From positions 1 through 64,000 of the forward strand of contig NZ_JAJOYT010000002.1 in the NCBI RefSeq assembly GCF_021290965.1: a stretch of 64,000 nt of DNA, written 5' to 3'. Positions 52,413-63,321 of this stretch are shown piece after piece. The stretch's first letter is position 1, and each line of letters starts with the position of its first letter. Source of the stretch: Rheinheimera faecalis (GTDB taxonomy: Bacteria > Pseudomonadota > Gammaproteobacteria > Enterobacterales > Alteromonadaceae). The notes under the pieces are model-generated. The model had not been told where the DNA came from. It did no database searches and worked only from the letters and a program-made list of their open reading frames with translations. The position numbers were made by a program, and so were the translations under genes.

Positions 52413-53216
52413 GTGTCAGATATTCTGGTAGACATTCAGCACCTGACGTTCAAACGTGGTGACCGTGTGATCTATGATGACATGAGCATGCAGTTTCAGC
52501 GTGGCAAAGTGACCGCCATTATGGGGCCCAGCGGTATTGGTAAAACCACATTGCTGCGTCTGATCGGCGGTCAGTTGAAACCTGAACAAGGTAAAATTTT
52601 GATCAATGGTCAGGATATACCTCAGCTCAGTCGTAAAGATTTGTACAAAGCACGACAAAAAATGAGCATGCTGTTCCAAAGTGGCGCCATGTTTAGTGAT
52701 ATGTCGGTCTATGACAACGTGGCATTCCCTATCCGCGAGCATACCCGTCTGCCAGAAGATATTATCCGCCTGATGGTGTTGATGAAACTGGAAGCTGTGG
52801 GTTTACGTGGTGCACGGGATTTAATGCCGGCCGAATTATCTGGTGGTATGGCTCGTCGTGCTGCTTTGGCCCGCGCCATTGCACTTGACCCGCAATTGAT
52901 TATGTACGATGAACCTTTTGCTGGTCAGGATCCTATTTCGATGGGCGTGATAGTCCGTCTGATCCGCTCATTGAATAACGCTTTAGGTTTAACTTCTGTT
53001 GTGGTGTCGCACGACGTTAATGAAGTGATGAGTATTGCTGACTACGTCTATGTGGTGGCGGAACAAAAAGTAATAGGGCAGGGGACACCGGATGAACTTC
53101 GGGCTCATCCATCCGCCTTAGTACAACAATTTTTACAGGGGCAGTCTGATGGTCCTGTGCCTTTCCACTTTAAAGCAGCAAGTTACAGTGCTGAATTAAT
53201 GGAGTTAGCGAAGTGA
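52413..53216 (+). CDS. mlaF: Phospholipid ABC transporter ATP-binding protein MlaF
   Basis: A 267-residue ATPase of the Mla system, which moves phospholipids between the membranes to keep outer-membrane asymmetry. Walker [10 protein letters not shown], signature [15 protein letters not shown] and Walker [14 protein letters not shown] are intact. The start is taken as GTG 52413, because a GAGGAT ribosome site lies 6 nt before it; the ATG at 52401 overlaps that site and has no site of its own. Confidence 0.93.
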   Translation: MSDILVDIQHLTFKRGDRVIYDDMSMQFQRGKVTAIMGPSGIGKTTLLRLIGGQLKPEQGKILINGQDIPQLSRKDLYKARQKMSMLFQSGAMFSDMSVYDNVAFPIREHTRLPEDIIRLMVLMKLEAVGLRGARDLMPAELSGGMARRAALARAIALDPQLIMYDEPFAGQDPISMGVIVRLIRSLNNALGLTSVVVSHDVNEVMSIADYVYVVAEQKVIGQGTPDELRAHPSALVQQFLQGQSDGPVPFHFKAASYSAELMELAK

Positions 53217-53995
53217 TAGTGGATAAGTTACAGCAACTTGGACAACACAGTATTGCTAAAATCCAGGGCATGGGCCGTGCAACTCTGATGTTGTTTGGTG
53301 CTTTAGTCGCCTGGCCAACACCCCGCAAGAGCTTCCCTTTATTGATGAAGCAGTTGTATGTCGTAGGTGTATTGTCTTTACTTATTATTCTGGTCTCAGG
53401 TTTGTTTATCGGCATGGTGCTGGCGTTGCAAGGCTACACAGTGCTGTCAAAATTTGGTGCAGAACAAATGTTAGGCCCACTAGTCGCCTTGAGTTTGTTG
53501 CGTGAGCTTGGTCCTGTAGTGACCGCCTTGTTGTTTGCCGGTCGGGCTGGTAGCGCCTTAACCGCAGAAATAGGTCTGATGAAAGCGACAGAGCAGCTGT
53601 CCGGTATGGAAATGATGGCTGTTGACCCGCTGCGTCGTATTATCGCACCCCGCTTTTGGGCTGGTGTCATTAGTATGCCGCTGCTGGCGATGATTTTTAC
53701 CGCTGTAGGTATTTTAGGCGGTCATTTGGTGGGTGTGGATTGGTTAGGTGTAGATGGTGGTGGTTACTGGTCTGCCATGCAAGCTAACGTCGATTTCCAG
53801 CAGGATATTCTGAACGGCGTGATTAAAAGTGCTGTGTTTGCCTTGATTGTGACCTGGATAGCCTTACATAAAGGCTTTGATGCGGTGCCAACCTCTGAAG
53901 GTATCAGCCAGGCCACCACACAAACTGTGGTGACATCTTCTTTAGCGGTCTTAGGTTTTGACTTTATATTAACTGCAGTAATGTTTGGTGGATAA
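53213..53995 (+). CDS. mlaE: Phospholipid ABC transporter permease MlaE
   Basis: A 260-residue permease with about five to six membrane segments and the MlaE family stretches [24 protein letters not shown] and [19 protein letters not shown]. Translation starts at GTG, overlapping the mlaF stop (GTGA). Confidence 0.95.
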   Translation: MIVDKLQQLGQHSIAKIQGMGRATLMLFGALVAWPTPRKSFPLLMKQLYVVGVLSLLIILVSGLFIGMVLALQGYTVLSKFGAEQMLGPLVALSLLRELGPVVTALLFAGRAGSALTAEIGLMKATEQLSGMEMMAVDPLRRIIAPRFWAGVISMPLLAMIFTAVGILGGHLVGVDWLGVDGGGYWSAMQANVDFQQDILNGVIKSAVFALIVTWIALHKGFDAVPTSEGISQATTQTVVTSSLAVLGFDFILTAVMFGG

Positions 53996-53998
53996 AAA

Positions 53999-54466
53999 AT
54001 GACATCTCGCAAAATCGAAGTGTTGGTGGGTTTGTTTGTTGCTCTGGCTATAGCCGCTTTTTTATTGTTATCTCTGAAAGTGGCAAACAGCGGTATGACG
54101 GGCTCCGGCGAAACTTATATGTTGTATGCCAAGTTTGAGAATATTGGCGGTTTAAAAGTCCGCTCGCCGATCAAAGTAGGTGGTGTAGTAGTTGGTCGCG
54201 TGCGTTCGATTGAACTGAACACCGAAGAATATTCGCCTGTAGTGGCGATGGAAATTGATAGCCAATACAACAATTTCCCGGAAACCAGTTCAGTCGCTAT
54301 TTTGACTTCTGGTTTGCTGGGTGAACAGTACCTTGGGCTACAGCCTGGTTTTGTTGATGAAACCGTCTCTATTCTCAAGAGTGGCGATTATGTTGAAGAC
54401 ACCAAGTCTGCCATAGTACTGGAAGAGTTAATTGGTCAGTTCTTATTTAACAGAGGAAGTAACTAA
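53999..54466 (+). CDS. mlaD: Phospholipid transport MCE protein MlaD
   Basis: A 155-residue bitopic protein: one N-terminal transmembrane helix (VLVGLFVALAIAAFLLLSLKV) and a periplasmic MCE domain (YAKFENIGGLKVRSPIKVGGVVVGRV, LGLQPG). It forms a hexameric ring on MlaFEB. It starts 3 bp after mlaE. Confidence 0.95.
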   Translation: MTSRKIEVLVGLFVALAIAAFLLLSLKVANSGMTGSGETYMLYAKFENIGGLKVRSPIKVGGVVVGRVRSIELNTEEYSPVVAMEIDSQYNNFPETSSVAILTSGLLGEQYLGLQPGFVDETVSILKSGDYVEDTKSAIVLEELIGQFLFNRGSN

Positions 54467-54468
54467 GC

Positions 54469-55134
54469 ATGAAAAACTTGCTGGTAAAAATTGGAGCTGC
54501 AGCGCTGATCTCTTTGAGCTTAGCCGCTCAGGTATGCGCCGTTGAAGTAAAAACCTACGAAGACCCGTACAAAATGATCGAAGCTGTGGCGGATCAAACC
54601 TTTCGCCGTATCTCTAACGATCAACCTGTGATCCAAAAAGATATTGAGCATCTACGTGTCATCGTCAACGAAGAGTTAGTGCCTTACATCGACAGCCGTT
54701 ATGCGGCTTTCCGTGTGATAGGCAACTACATTAAACAAACCAAACCAGAAGAGCGTGATGCTTTTGTTGTCGCCTTTAAAGACTATATGGTTGCAACTTA
54801 TGCTGGTGCTTTGACTCAGTATAAAAATCAAAAAGTAATTTTTGAACCAGCCAAAGCTGTAGGCAATCAGAACATTGTGACCATCAAAACCCGCGTAATT
54901 GACCCTGGTAAGCCAGATATCAATATCGAGTTTAAACTGCGCCGTGCTAAAGATTCTCAGAACTGGCAGGTGTTTGATATGGTTGCTGAAGGTATTTCTC
55001 TGCTGGACAGTAAAAGAGCTGAGCTGGGTAACCTGATCCGTCAACAAGGTTTAGCCAGTGTAACAGCTCTGTTAGTGGAAAAATCAAAAGCTCCTATCAC
55101 AGCTCCTTTGCAGGGTAACAATGCTAAAAATTAG
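54469..55134 (+). CDS. mlaC: Periplasmic phospholipid carrier MlaC
   Basis: A 221-residue protein with a signal peptide (MKNLLVKIGAAALISLSLAAQVCA) and the MlaC fold (YEDPYKMIEAVADQTFRRI, PYIDSRYAAFRVIG). It shuttles phospholipid between MlaA and MlaD. Starts 2 bp after mlaD and overlaps mlaB by 14 bp. Confidence 0.94.
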   Translation: MKNLLVKIGAAALISLSLAAQVCAVEVKTYEDPYKMIEAVADQTFRRISNDQPVIQKDIEHLRVIVNEELVPYIDSRYAAFRVIGNYIKQTKPEERDAFVVAFKDYMVATYAGALTQYKNQKVIFEPAKAVGNQNIVTIKTRVIDPGKPDINIEFKLRRAKDSQNWQVFDMVAEGISLLDSKRAELGNLIRQQGLASVTALLVEKSKAPITAPLQGNNAKN

Positions 55135-55432
55135 TCAGCAAGAACAAACACTGTTTTTTGCCGGCGCTTTGGATCGGGAAACAGTGCCAACCCAATGGCC
55201 ATTTAAGTTGTTGAAAAAATTAAATGGCACAGTGGTGTTTGATTTCAGTGAACTGGCGTTAGTGGATACTGCGGGCCTTGCCTGGTTACTACATCAGGTA
55301 GCGCAGGCGGCTAAGCTTGGATTACAGATCCAAATGCGCCACGTGCCAGAGCAGTTGATCTCTCTGGCGCAGTTGTCAGATGTATTGGCTTTGTTGCCAT
55401 TGGTAAAAGAGGATAAAGGCAATGCAGTGTAA
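55121..55432 (+). CDS. mlaB: STAS-domain protein MlaB
   Basis: A 103-residue cytoplasmic STAS protein (FDFSELALVDTAGLAWLLHQ) that supports MlaF activity in the MlaFEDB complex. Overlaps mlaC by 14 bp and ibaG by 11 bp. Confidence 0.9.
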   Translation: MLKISQQEQTLFFAGALDRETVPTQWPFKLLKKLNGTVVFDFSELALVDTAGLAWLLHQVAQAAKLGLQIQMRHVPEQLISLAQLSDVLALLPLVKEDKGNAV

Positions 55433-55679
55433 TGACATTGAGCAACTGTTAACTGAAGAGCTGAAACTGGCTGAAGTGCATGTCAAGGCTGAAGGCAATC
55501 ATTATGCGGTGACTGCAATAGGTGACTGTTTTGATGGTATCAGCCGGGTGAAGCAGCAACAAATGATCTATGCCCCTTTGATGGCAGCTATTGCTGATGG
55601 TAGTATTCACGCCGTTTCAATAAAAACCTTCACGCCGACTCAATGGCGCCGTGAAAAATTACTTAACCCACCTGTATAG
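55422..55679 (+). CDS. ibaG: BolA-family protein IbaG
   Basis: An 85-residue BolA-fold protein (VKAEGNHYAVTAIGDCFDGISRVKQQQMIYAPL ... HAVSIKTFTPTQW). IbaG pairs with monothiol glutaredoxins in iron-sulfur handling and acid stress. Always found between mlaB and murA, as here. Confidence 0.92.
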   Translation: MQCNDIEQLLTEELKLAEVHVKAEGNHYAVTAIGDCFDGISRVKQQQMIYAPLMAAIADGSIHAVSIKTFTPTQWRREKLLNPPV

Positions 55680-55682
55680 TAG

Positions 55683-56951
<1,269 letters not shown>

Positions 56952-56965
56952 TCTGTCGCTTTAAA

Positions 56966-56998
56966 CAAAAAAGCCAGTGCTCGTCACTGGCTTTTTTA
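56966..56998. terminator. Bidirectional terminator between murA and degS
   Basis: A stem AAAAAAGCCAGTG/CACTGGCTTTTTT (centred on 56982) has an A-run on the left and a T-run on the right, serving the convergent murA and degS genes. Confidence 0.92.
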
Positions 56999-57013
56999 TG
57001 TCTGCTTGGAAGC

Positions 57014-58093
57014 TTAGTTCAGTTCTCTGATCACTACAGGCACGGTTAAAGCTTTACCACCACGTTCAATCGACATTTGTAAGGTGGTATCAGGCGCTGT
57101 CTCTGCAATCAAATCCAAGGCGTGATGCACGCTGGTCAGGGTCTCGCCGTTGATTTTCTGCAATACATCGCCGACCTGTAAACCTGCAATAGCGGCAGGG
57201 CTTAAAGGCTCTATAGCACTGATTTTGACACCAAACAAAGTTTGAGCCGTGGATATCATCAGATCACCAGCAGGGTTAACCACAGGGTCACCACTGACGC
57301 CTAAATAACCCCGGATCACACGACCATGTTTGATCAGCTTCTGAAGTACGTTGCTGGCTAAGCGGTAAGGTACCGCAAAAAATATACCCTGAATATCCTG
57401 ATTGCGCTGACGTTGAAAAGCAGCGGTGTTAATGCCCACCAATACACCATTGCTGTTAATCAAAGCACCACCAGAGTTACCTGCGTTAATGGCCGCATCC
57501 ATTTGCATAAAGTCAGCATAACCGTTGGCAGGGCTTAAACCGGCACGGCCTGTTGCGCTGATCACGCCTTGGGTAATAGCCTGACCGAGATTAAAGGGGT
57601 TACCAATAGCTAATACTACATCGCCAACCTGAGGTTCTAAGCTGGCGTCCTGTGGGATCACAGGTAGATTATCTGCTTCAACATACAATACTGCTAAGTC
57701 AGTCAATTGGTCCTGACCAATCAGTACGGCATCAAATACCCGGCCATCCTGCAATGCCACAGAGATCTGATCGGCACCGTACACCACATGATAGTTCGTT
57801 AATACATAACCCTGCGCATTCATAATGACGCCTGAACCTAGTTCCTGACGTTCGATAGTTCTGCTTTGATATGAGCGAGGGTCTTGAGTCGTGCTTTTGG
57901 TATAGACATTGACCACAGCAGGTGCTGCTGCACGTACCGCCTTAGAATAAGAAACAGGAGCGGGCAATTGCTCTTTCTGCTGCCAAAAGTTCAGGCTTAG
58001 CCCTTGGTTCTGGTTAAAAAAAACCAGCCACAACATGGCAAGTGCGAGGCCATAAGCAACACTTTTTAACAGACTTATCAGAAGTTTGGGCAC
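57014..58093 (-). CDS. degS: Sigma-E pathway serine protease DegS
   Basis: A 359-residue inner-membrane-anchored HtrA protease. An N-terminal hydrophobic anchor (LKSVAYGLALAMLWLVFF) is followed by a trypsin-like domain with triad motifs NYHVV, TDLAVL and NAGNSGGAL, and one PDZ domain. In E. coli it cleaves RseA upon sensing misfolded porins, releasing sigma-E. It lies downstream of degQ with a terminator between them. Confidence 0.94.
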   Translation of the reverse strand: MPKLLISLLKSVAYGLALAMLWLVFFNQNQGLSLNFWQQKEQLPAPVSYSKAVRAAAPAVVNVYTKSTTQDPRSYQSRTIERQELGSGVIMNAQGYVLTNYHVVYGADQISVALQDGRVFDAVLIGQDQLTDLAVLYVEADNLPVIPQDASLEPQVGDVVLAIGNPFNLGQAITQGVISATGRAGLSPANGYADFMQMDAAINAGNSGGALINSNGVLVGINTAAFQRQRNQDIQGIFFAVPYRLASNVLQKLIKHGRVIRGYLGVSGDPVVNPAGDLMISTAQTLFGVKISAIEPLSPAAIAGLQVGDVLQKINGETLTSVHHALDLIAETAPDTTLQMSIERGGKALTVPVVIRELN

Positions 58094-58136
58094 AGGAAGA
58101 CGTTATGCAACTAAAAGATTTTGCAAGCATAACACT

Positions 58137-58180
58137 AAAAGAGAAGTTGCAGTAGCAAGCCACAGGCTTGCTACTGCAAA
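58137..58180 (-). terminator. Terminator between degQ and degS
   Basis: A perfect 15-bp stem with a 3-nt loop (58147-58161/58165-58179). Read on the minus strand it follows the degQ stop at once and is followed by CTTCTCTTTT. Confidence 0.75.
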
Positions 58181-58183
58181 AAG

Positions 58184-59545
58184 TTAACGTATTAATACAT
58201 AAAGGATACGATCGCCACGCTGCACCTGCAGCGCTATCACACCAGAGCTTTTCGTCAGAATATCACGCAGCTCTTTAGTGGTTGTCACACGACTGCGGCT
58301 GACGCCAACAATCACGTCACCTTTTTCCAGCCCTAAAGCTGCGGCTGGTGAACGTTCAGCGACTGCATTAATGACTATACCGTTCTCGCCATTCGGTGTT
58401 TTACCGTCAGCTAAGCTTGCACCATCGAGCATAGGATGCAGCACTTTGGCTTCTGCGGTACTGACGTCTTTGGCTTCCAGTTTTGCGGTTAAGGTCAGTT
58501 CTTTATCTTCCCGCAGTATACCCAGCTTAATTTCTTTACCCACACCTAAAGTGCCTACTTTGGCTTGTAATTCAGTAAAGGACTCAATACGTTTGCCATT
58601 CAGGTGGGTAATAATATCGCCACTTTTCAGACCTGCTTTGTCCGCTGCTGAGCCTGGCACTACTTCACCAACCCAACCCCCTTTGCTGGTTTTTGCTTTC
58701 ATGGCTTTAGCAATTTCTGCGGTTAAATCGCGTCCGCTGACTCCTAAAGCACCGCGACGCACTTCACCGTATTCAATAAACTGAGCCACCAGGTTTTTCA
58801 TCATATTGGCCGGAATGGCAAAACCTATACCTATATTGCCACCATTAGGTCCAAGGATGGCTGTATTGATACCTATCAACTGGCCTTTCAGGTTCACTAA
58901 AGCGCCGCCAGAGTTACCGCTGTTGATTGCGGCATCGGTCTGAATAAAATCTTCATAACCTTCAATACCTAAGCCACCGCGGCCCAAAGCACTAACAATA
59001 CCTGACGTAACGGTTTGGCCTAAACCAAAAGGATTACCTATAGCGACGGTGAAATCGCCCACTCGTAACGCGTCTGAATCCGCTAACTCAAGCTGTGTAA
59101 GGTCGTCCGCTTCGATTTGCAGCAGGGCGATATCACTTTCCGGGTCTTCGCCAATTTTTTTTGCTTTAAAGCTGCGACCATCTTTTAAGGTGACCTGAAT
59201 GTCTGAGGCTTCGTTGATCACATGATGGTTGGTGACCACATAGCCCTTTTTGGCGTCAATGATGACACCTGAGCCTAAGCCACGGAAAGGTTGTTCCTGA
59301 CGTAGCTCACCACCACGACCCAAAAATTGTTCAAGTGCGCCAGGCAAGCGCTGTCGTACTTCGCGGCTACCTGCTACAGAGATATTTACTACGGCCGGAG
59401 TTACATTCTCCAACATAGGAGCCAGACTAGGCATTTCCTGATCGCCAGCGCCAAAAAATGGCAACTTAGCTTGAGCTGGCGCAGGTTGCGCCAGCAGTAA
59501 GGCGGCTAAAATACTGATAGAAACTAAAGATAACTGCGACTTCAT
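58184..59545 (-). CDS. degQ: Periplasmic serine protease DegQ/DegP
   Basis: A 453-residue periplasmic HtrA protease-chaperone. It has a signal peptide (SLVSISILAALLLAQPAPAQA), a protease domain with TNHHVI, SDIALLQIEA and NSGNSGGAL, and two PDZ domains. The linker length resembles DegQ more than DegP, but the two are hard to separate by eye. ATG 59545 has AAGGAG upstream; the GTG 33 bp earlier is less likely. Confidence 0.92.
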   Translation of the reverse strand: MKSQLSLVSISILAALLLAQPAPAQAKLPFFGAGDQEMPSLAPMLENVTPAVVNISVAGSREVRQRLPGALEQFLGRGGELRQEQPFRGLGSGVIIDAKKGYVVTNHHVINEASDIQVTLKDGRSFKAKKIGEDPESDIALLQIEADDLTQLELADSDALRVGDFTVAIGNPFGLGQTVTSGIVSALGRGGLGIEGYEDFIQTDAAINSGNSGGALVNLKGQLIGINTAILGPNGGNIGIGFAIPANMMKNLVAQFIEYGEVRRGALGVSGRDLTAEIAKAMKAKTSKGGWVGEVVPGSAADKAGLKSGDIITHLNGKRIESFTELQAKVGTLGVGKEIKLGILREDKELTLTAKLEAKDVSTAEAKVLHPMLDGASLADGKTPNGENGIVINAVAERSPAAALGLEKGDVIVGVSRSRVTTTKELRDILTKSSGVIALQVQRGDRILYVLIR

Positions 59546-59624
59546 AGAGGTAATGCTCCTTCGTACAAGTGACTTCACTAAGGTACAGATGACGCCACTA
59601 AGAATGCTTTACCAGTCGAAAAGT

Positions 59625-60077
59625 TCAGTTGTCAGATGAGTTTTGCTCAGTTTTATTTTTCATTAAACCACTGGCGGTATTGGAATAATCCAGTGGCTGA
59701 TAGGATGGTTCATCCTTCACCTTGCGACGCTCATCCAGTTTATGGATCGACTGGCGTATTTGTGCCGTAGTGTCTGCTGAGAAATAATTCAGCTCGCTAC
59801 GGTTATCAAAAGTTGGTCTTTCGATCAACTGCATCTTGGTCTGAGCCATATGGCGGGCAATTTTTTCGTAGTTTTCATGAAGCTGGCTCATCAGTTGATG
59901 AGTCGTTTCCACGTGTTCAGTGACATCGCTACGATATTGCTGCAGCTGTTGTTTGGTTTCGTTTAGCTCCACCTGCAGTTTGCTTTGATTAAATTGACGC
60001 AAACAATACAAGCGGGTTGCCACTATGCCAACCACTAAGCCAGCTACTAACCAGGCCAAGGCAAAAGTAACAGTCAT
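59625..60077 (-). CDS. zapG: Z-ring associated protein ZapG (YhcB/DUF1043)
   Basis: A 150-residue bitopic inner-membrane protein with an N-terminal helix (ALAWLVAGLVVGIVATRLY) and a cytoplasmic coiled coil (KLQVELNETKQQLQQYRSDVTEHVETTHQLMSQL). The family coordinates division and envelope growth. It diverges from zapE, the usual neighbour. Confidence 0.88.
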   Translation of the reverse strand: MTVTFALAWLVAGLVVGIVATRLYCLRQFNQSKLQVELNETKQQLQQYRSDVTEHVETTHQLMSQLHENYEKIARHMAQTKMQLIERPTFDNRSELNYFSADTTAQIRQSIHKLDERRKVKDEPSYQPLDYSNTASGLMKNKTEQNSSDN

Positions 60078-60201
60078 AACAACTCCTGAAAAATTAGTTA
60101 GTTCAACAATAGTTTAACCTATCTTCTTATCCAGAGTGGTAAGGCATGTTACTATTACGACCATTATTTAGGGTTAATTGGCTTATTTTTCAATATCCGG
60201 C

Positions 60202-61296
60202 ATGACTACACCACTGCAAAAATATCAACAAGACCTCCAACGCGATGATTTTCTGTTTGATGCCGCCCAGCAAAACGCTGTGCAGCAGCTGGAACGTCTG
60301 TATCAGCAATTTGTCCAGGATAAACCGGTAAAACAAGGTTTCTTCGATAAATGGCTAGGCAAAAAGCCTGAAGTAACGCCATTGAAGGGGTTGTATTTCT
60401 GGGGCGGTGTAGGCCGTGGTAAAACCTATCTGGTGGATACTTTTTATGAATGCCTGCCAGGTACACGTAAGCTGCGCATTCACTTTCACCGCTTTATGCA
60501 TAAAGTACATCAGGAATTAAAATCACTGCCCGGCGTGTCTGACCCGTTAAAGGTAGTGGCTGATCGTTTTAAAGCTGAAACTGATATTTTGTGTTTTGAC
60601 GAGTTTTTTGTCTCAGACATCACAGATGCGATGATTTTAGGCACTTTGATGCAGGAGCTGTTTGCCCGCGGTATTACGCTGGTAGCGACGTCCAATATCG
60701 AACCTGATGGCTTGTATCGCAATGGCTTGCAGCGTGCACGTTTTCTGCCTGCTATAGAGTTAATTAAACAGCATACGGACATAGTCAATGTGGATAGTGG
60801 CGTCGACTACCGGCTCCGTACTTTAACTCAGGCTGAAATTTATCATTCGCCGCTGGATGAAAAAGCCGACTGCAATCTGGCTGAATATTTTCTGGCGTTA
60901 TCGGTTGAACCCCGCACAGATGAAGCAAAGATTGAAATTGCCGGCCGCACTTTAACCAGCCGTAAAGAAGCCGATGGCATTATCTGGTTTGATTTTCCTG
61001 AACTCTGTGAGACGGCCCGTAGTCAGTATGACTATATGGAGCTGAGTAAGTGTTATCACACTGTCTTACTGTCGAATGTCACTCAGATGGGGCAGACCCG
61101 CGATGATGTCGCCAGACGTTTTATTGCGTTAGTAGACGAGTTTTATGAGCGTCACGTCAAACTGATTATTTCAGCCTCAGTGCCGATGGAACAGCTCTAT
61201 ACAGAGGGCATTTTATCCTTTGAATTTAAGCGCTGTTTAAGTCGTTTACAGGAAATGCAGTCAGAGGATTACCTGGCTCGAGAACATTTACCGTAA
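60202..61296 (+). CDS. zapE: Cell division ATPase ZapE
   Basis: A 364-residue AFG1-type AAA ATPase (Walker A GGVGRGKTYLVD, Walker B LCFDEFFVSD). In E. coli it destabilises FtsZ polymers in late division. ATG 60202 (MTTPLQKYQ) is preferred to a TTG 24 bp upstream. It is divergent from zapG and precedes the rplM operon. Confidence 0.94.
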   Translation: MTTPLQKYQQDLQRDDFLFDAAQQNAVQQLERLYQQFVQDKPVKQGFFDKWLGKKPEVTPLKGLYFWGGVGRGKTYLVDTFYECLPGTRKLRIHFHRFMHKVHQELKSLPGVSDPLKVVADRFKAETDILCFDEFFVSDITDAMILGTLMQELFARGITLVATSNIEPDGLYRNGLQRARFLPAIELIKQHTDIVNVDSGVDYRLRTLTQAEIYHSPLDEKADCNLAEYFLALSVEPRTDEAKIEIAGRTLTSRKEADGIIWFDFPELCETARSQYDYMELSKCYHTVLLSNVTQMGQTRDDVARRFIALVDEFYERHVKLIISASVPMEQLYTEGILSFEFKRCLSRLQEMQSEDYLAREHLP

Positions 61297-61312
61297 TTTT
61301 TTCTGTAAATGG

Positions 61313-61341
61313 CTGTTTTTTATCATTGGTTACTATATAAT
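61313..61341 (+). promoter_or_regulatory. rplM-rpsI promoter
   Basis: A consensus TATAAT at 61336-61341 is followed by a GC-rich discriminator (CCGCGCCCG). The -35 region (CTGTTT at 17-bp spacing) is weak. The discriminator is typical of stringent control. Confidence 0.6.
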
Positions 61342-61353
61342 CCGCGCCCGGCC

Positions 61354-61448
61354 CACGTTACAGCCTGAAATTGCCGTAGCCTGGCAGTTTATGTACTCGA
61401 AGGGGTGCGATAAGCGACACAATGAAGATTGTGTTAGGTGTAACAGTG
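61354..61448 (+). promoter_or_regulatory. Structured rplM leader, candidate L13 autoregulatory site
   Basis: CACGTTACA (61354-61362) can pair with TGTAAC-a-GTG (61439-61448), closing the leader. Inside lie TGCC/GGCA and a perfect ACACAAT-GAAG-ATTGTGT hairpin (61417-61434). L13 is reported to control its own operon in E. coli. That this leader is the target here is inferred from position and structure. Confidence 0.5.
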
Positions 61449-61472
61449 TTATTTTTTTTGGGTAGTTTTTAG

Positions 61473-61901
61473 ATGAAAACTTTTACTGCTAAGCCAGAAA
61501 GCGTTCAACGTGACTGGTTCGTTGTTGATGCAACAGGTAAGACACTTGGTCGTATCGCAACTGAGATCGCTCTTCGTTTACGCGGAAAGCACAAGCCAGA
61601 GTTCACTCCACACGTTGATACCGGTGATTACATCATCGTTGTAAATGCTGATAAAGTGACTGTCACTGGTAACAAAGCAAAAAACAAAATGTACTACTCT
61701 CACAGTGGTTTCCCAGGTGGTATCAAAGAAATTAACTTTGAAAAACTGCTTGTGAAGAAGCCGGAGATGGTATTGGAAGCAGCCGTAAAAGGTATGTTGC
61801 CTAAAGGTCCTCTGGGCCGCGCTATGTTCCGTAAGTTAAAAGTATATGCAGGCGCCGAGCATCAACATGCTGCTCAGCAACCGCAAGTTTTAGATATCTA
61901 A
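61473..61901 (+). CDS. rplM: 50S ribosomal protein L13
   Basis: A 142-residue ribosomal protein ([30 protein letters not shown] ... [21 protein letters not shown]). First gene of the rplM-rpsI operon, 12 bp before rpsI, behind a ~125-nt structured leader. Confidence 0.98.
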   Translation: MKTFTAKPESVQRDWFVVDATGKTLGRIATEIALRLRGKHKPEFTPHVDTGDYIIVVNADKVTVTGNKAKNKMYYSHSGFPGGIKEINFEKLLVKKPEMVLEAAVKGMLPKGPLGRAMFRKLKVYAGAEHQHAAQQPQVLDI

Positions 61902-61913
61902 TCGGAGCAGAAC

Positions 61914-62306
61914 ATGGCAACTAATCAATATTACGGTACTGGTCGTCGTAAGACCTCTACAGCTCGTGTATTCATCAAAGCAGGTTCAGGTAACATCGTT
62001 ATCAACCAACGCTCTATCACTGAATACTTCGGTCGTGAAACTGCTCGTATGGTTGTTATGCAACCATTAGAGTTAGTGGAAATGGTAGGCAAGTTTGACT
62101 TATACGTCACTGTTAAAGGTGGCGGTATTTCTGGTCAGGCTGGCGCAATCCGCCACGGTATCACCCGCGCTCTGATGGAGTTCGACGAGTCTCTGCGCCC
62201 TGCATTACGTAAAGCTGGTTTCGTCACACGTGACGCCCGTAAAGTTGAACGTAAGAAAGTGGGTCTGCATAAAGCTCGTAAGCGTCCACAGTACTCAAAA
62301 CGTTAA
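61914..62306 (+). CDS. rpsI: 30S ribosomal protein S9
   Basis: A 130-residue ribosomal protein ending in the conserved [17 protein letters not shown] tail that contacts P-site tRNA. GGAG precedes the start; a terminator follows 20 bp after the stop. Confidence 0.98.
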   Translation: MATNQYYGTGRRKTSTARVFIKAGSGNIVINQRSITEYFGRETARMVVMQPLELVEMVGKFDLYVTVKGGGISGQAGAIRHGITRALMEFDESLRPALRKAGFVTRDARKVERKKVGLHKARKRPQYSKR

Positions 62307-62325
62307 TTCGTTTTTTGTTGCAAAG

Positions 62326-62350
62326 AACCCGGTCTTGTACCGGGTTTTTT
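62326..62350 (+). terminator. Rho-independent terminator after rpsI
   Basis: AACCCGGT (62326-62333) pairs with ACCGGGTT (62339-62346) and is followed by a T-run. Confidence 0.9.
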
Positions 62351-62730
62351 ATTCCCAAATTTTAAATATCGGGCTCAGACAGAACTTCAGCTGTCTTTCT
62401 GCGTATACACTCATGGCGTCAGATGACAGCCTGACTGGATTTTTTTTCTTCACGATCAGTATTTTCTTTCAATTAAAGCGCTCTGGGTTGTGCCTGATCA
62501 TGACAGAAATGTCTTTTTCAGGTTAAAACATGGTGATGCAAAGTTTTACTGACTATTCTGGTTTCGTATTTCGTCGAAAAACTGGTGTCAGAACAAAGAG
62601 AATTCGGCTAAATCCTTGTGTAAAGCAGGGCTTTTCATTATGATCCGCCGTATTTTTCAACTTATAATAATCGCTGTAATTCAGCCGCTTAAAATATCAA
62701 CATTTAAGCGTTTAACGTGGAGATGAGTGG
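62351..62730. other. Intergenic region upstream of petA
   Basis: 380 bp between the rpsI terminator and petA with no credible gene. A short frame at 62230-62526 mostly overlaps rpsI and lacks a ribosome site. The region holds the petABC promoter at 62616-62644. No repeat or RNA gene is recognised. Confidence 0.5.
62616..62644 (+). promoter_or_regulatory. petABC promoter
   Basis: TTGTGT at 62616-62621 and TATGAT at 62639-62644 are separated by 17 bp, giving a start about 80 bp before petA. Confidence 0.65.
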
Positions 62731-63321
62731 ATGAGCAATGCGCCTGTAGATCATGGTCGCCGTCGCTTTCTGACCATAGCAACTTCTGTAGTTGGTGGGG
62801 TTGGTGCGATTGGAGCTGCTGTTCCCTTTATTGCTTCCTGGAATCCGAGTGAAAAAGCTAAACAGGCTGGTGCGCCAGTTACTGCAGACATTAGCAAACT
62901 CGAAGACGGGCAGTTAATAAGGGTTGAGTGGCGTGGCAAACCTGTGTGGATCGTGAAGCGGACGCCAGCCATGCTGGAAAGTCTGACTAAAGCAGTAGAT
63001 AAACTTCGTGACCCCGCCTCAGAAGAACCGCAACAACCTGATTACGCTAAAAACGATCACCGTTCTAAAAAGCCTGAGATTTTTGTCGCTGTAGGTATCT
63101 GTACTCACCTGGGTTGTTCTCCAACCTATATCATGAATGATTTTGAAGCTCAGGTTGAAGGTATTCCTTCTGGTTTCTTCTGTCCATGTCACGGTTCTAC
63201 TTATGATATGGCTGGTCGTGTGTTCTCTGGTGTTCCGGCACCTAAAAACCTGATGATCCCACCTTATATGTTTGTCGATGACACCACCATTACTATTGGT
63301 GCAGATGAGGGGACAGCTTAA
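62731..63321 (+). CDS. petA: Ubiquinol-cytochrome c reductase iron-sulfur subunit
   Basis: A 196-residue Rieske protein of the cytochrome bc1 complex. The N-terminal twin-arginine-like GRRRFLTIATSVVGG and membrane anchor are followed by the cluster-binding boxes CTHLGC (C124, H126, C129) and CPCHGS (C151, C153, H154). The stop overlaps the petB start (TAATG). Confidence 0.97.
   Translation: MSNAPVDHGRRRFLTIATSVVGGVGAIGAAVPFIASWNPSEKAKQAGAPVTADISKLEDGQLIRVEWRGKPVWIVKRTPAMLESLTKAVDKLRDPASEEPQQPDYAKNDHRSKKPEIFVAVGICTHLGCSPTYIMNDFEAQVEGIPSGFFCPCHGSTYDMAGRVFSGVPAPKNLMIPPYMFVDDTTITIGADEGTA

Noticed and set aside
62230-62526. 98-codon frame overlapping the end of rpsI
   Set aside because: It begins inside rpsI, crosses the terminator and has no ribosome site.
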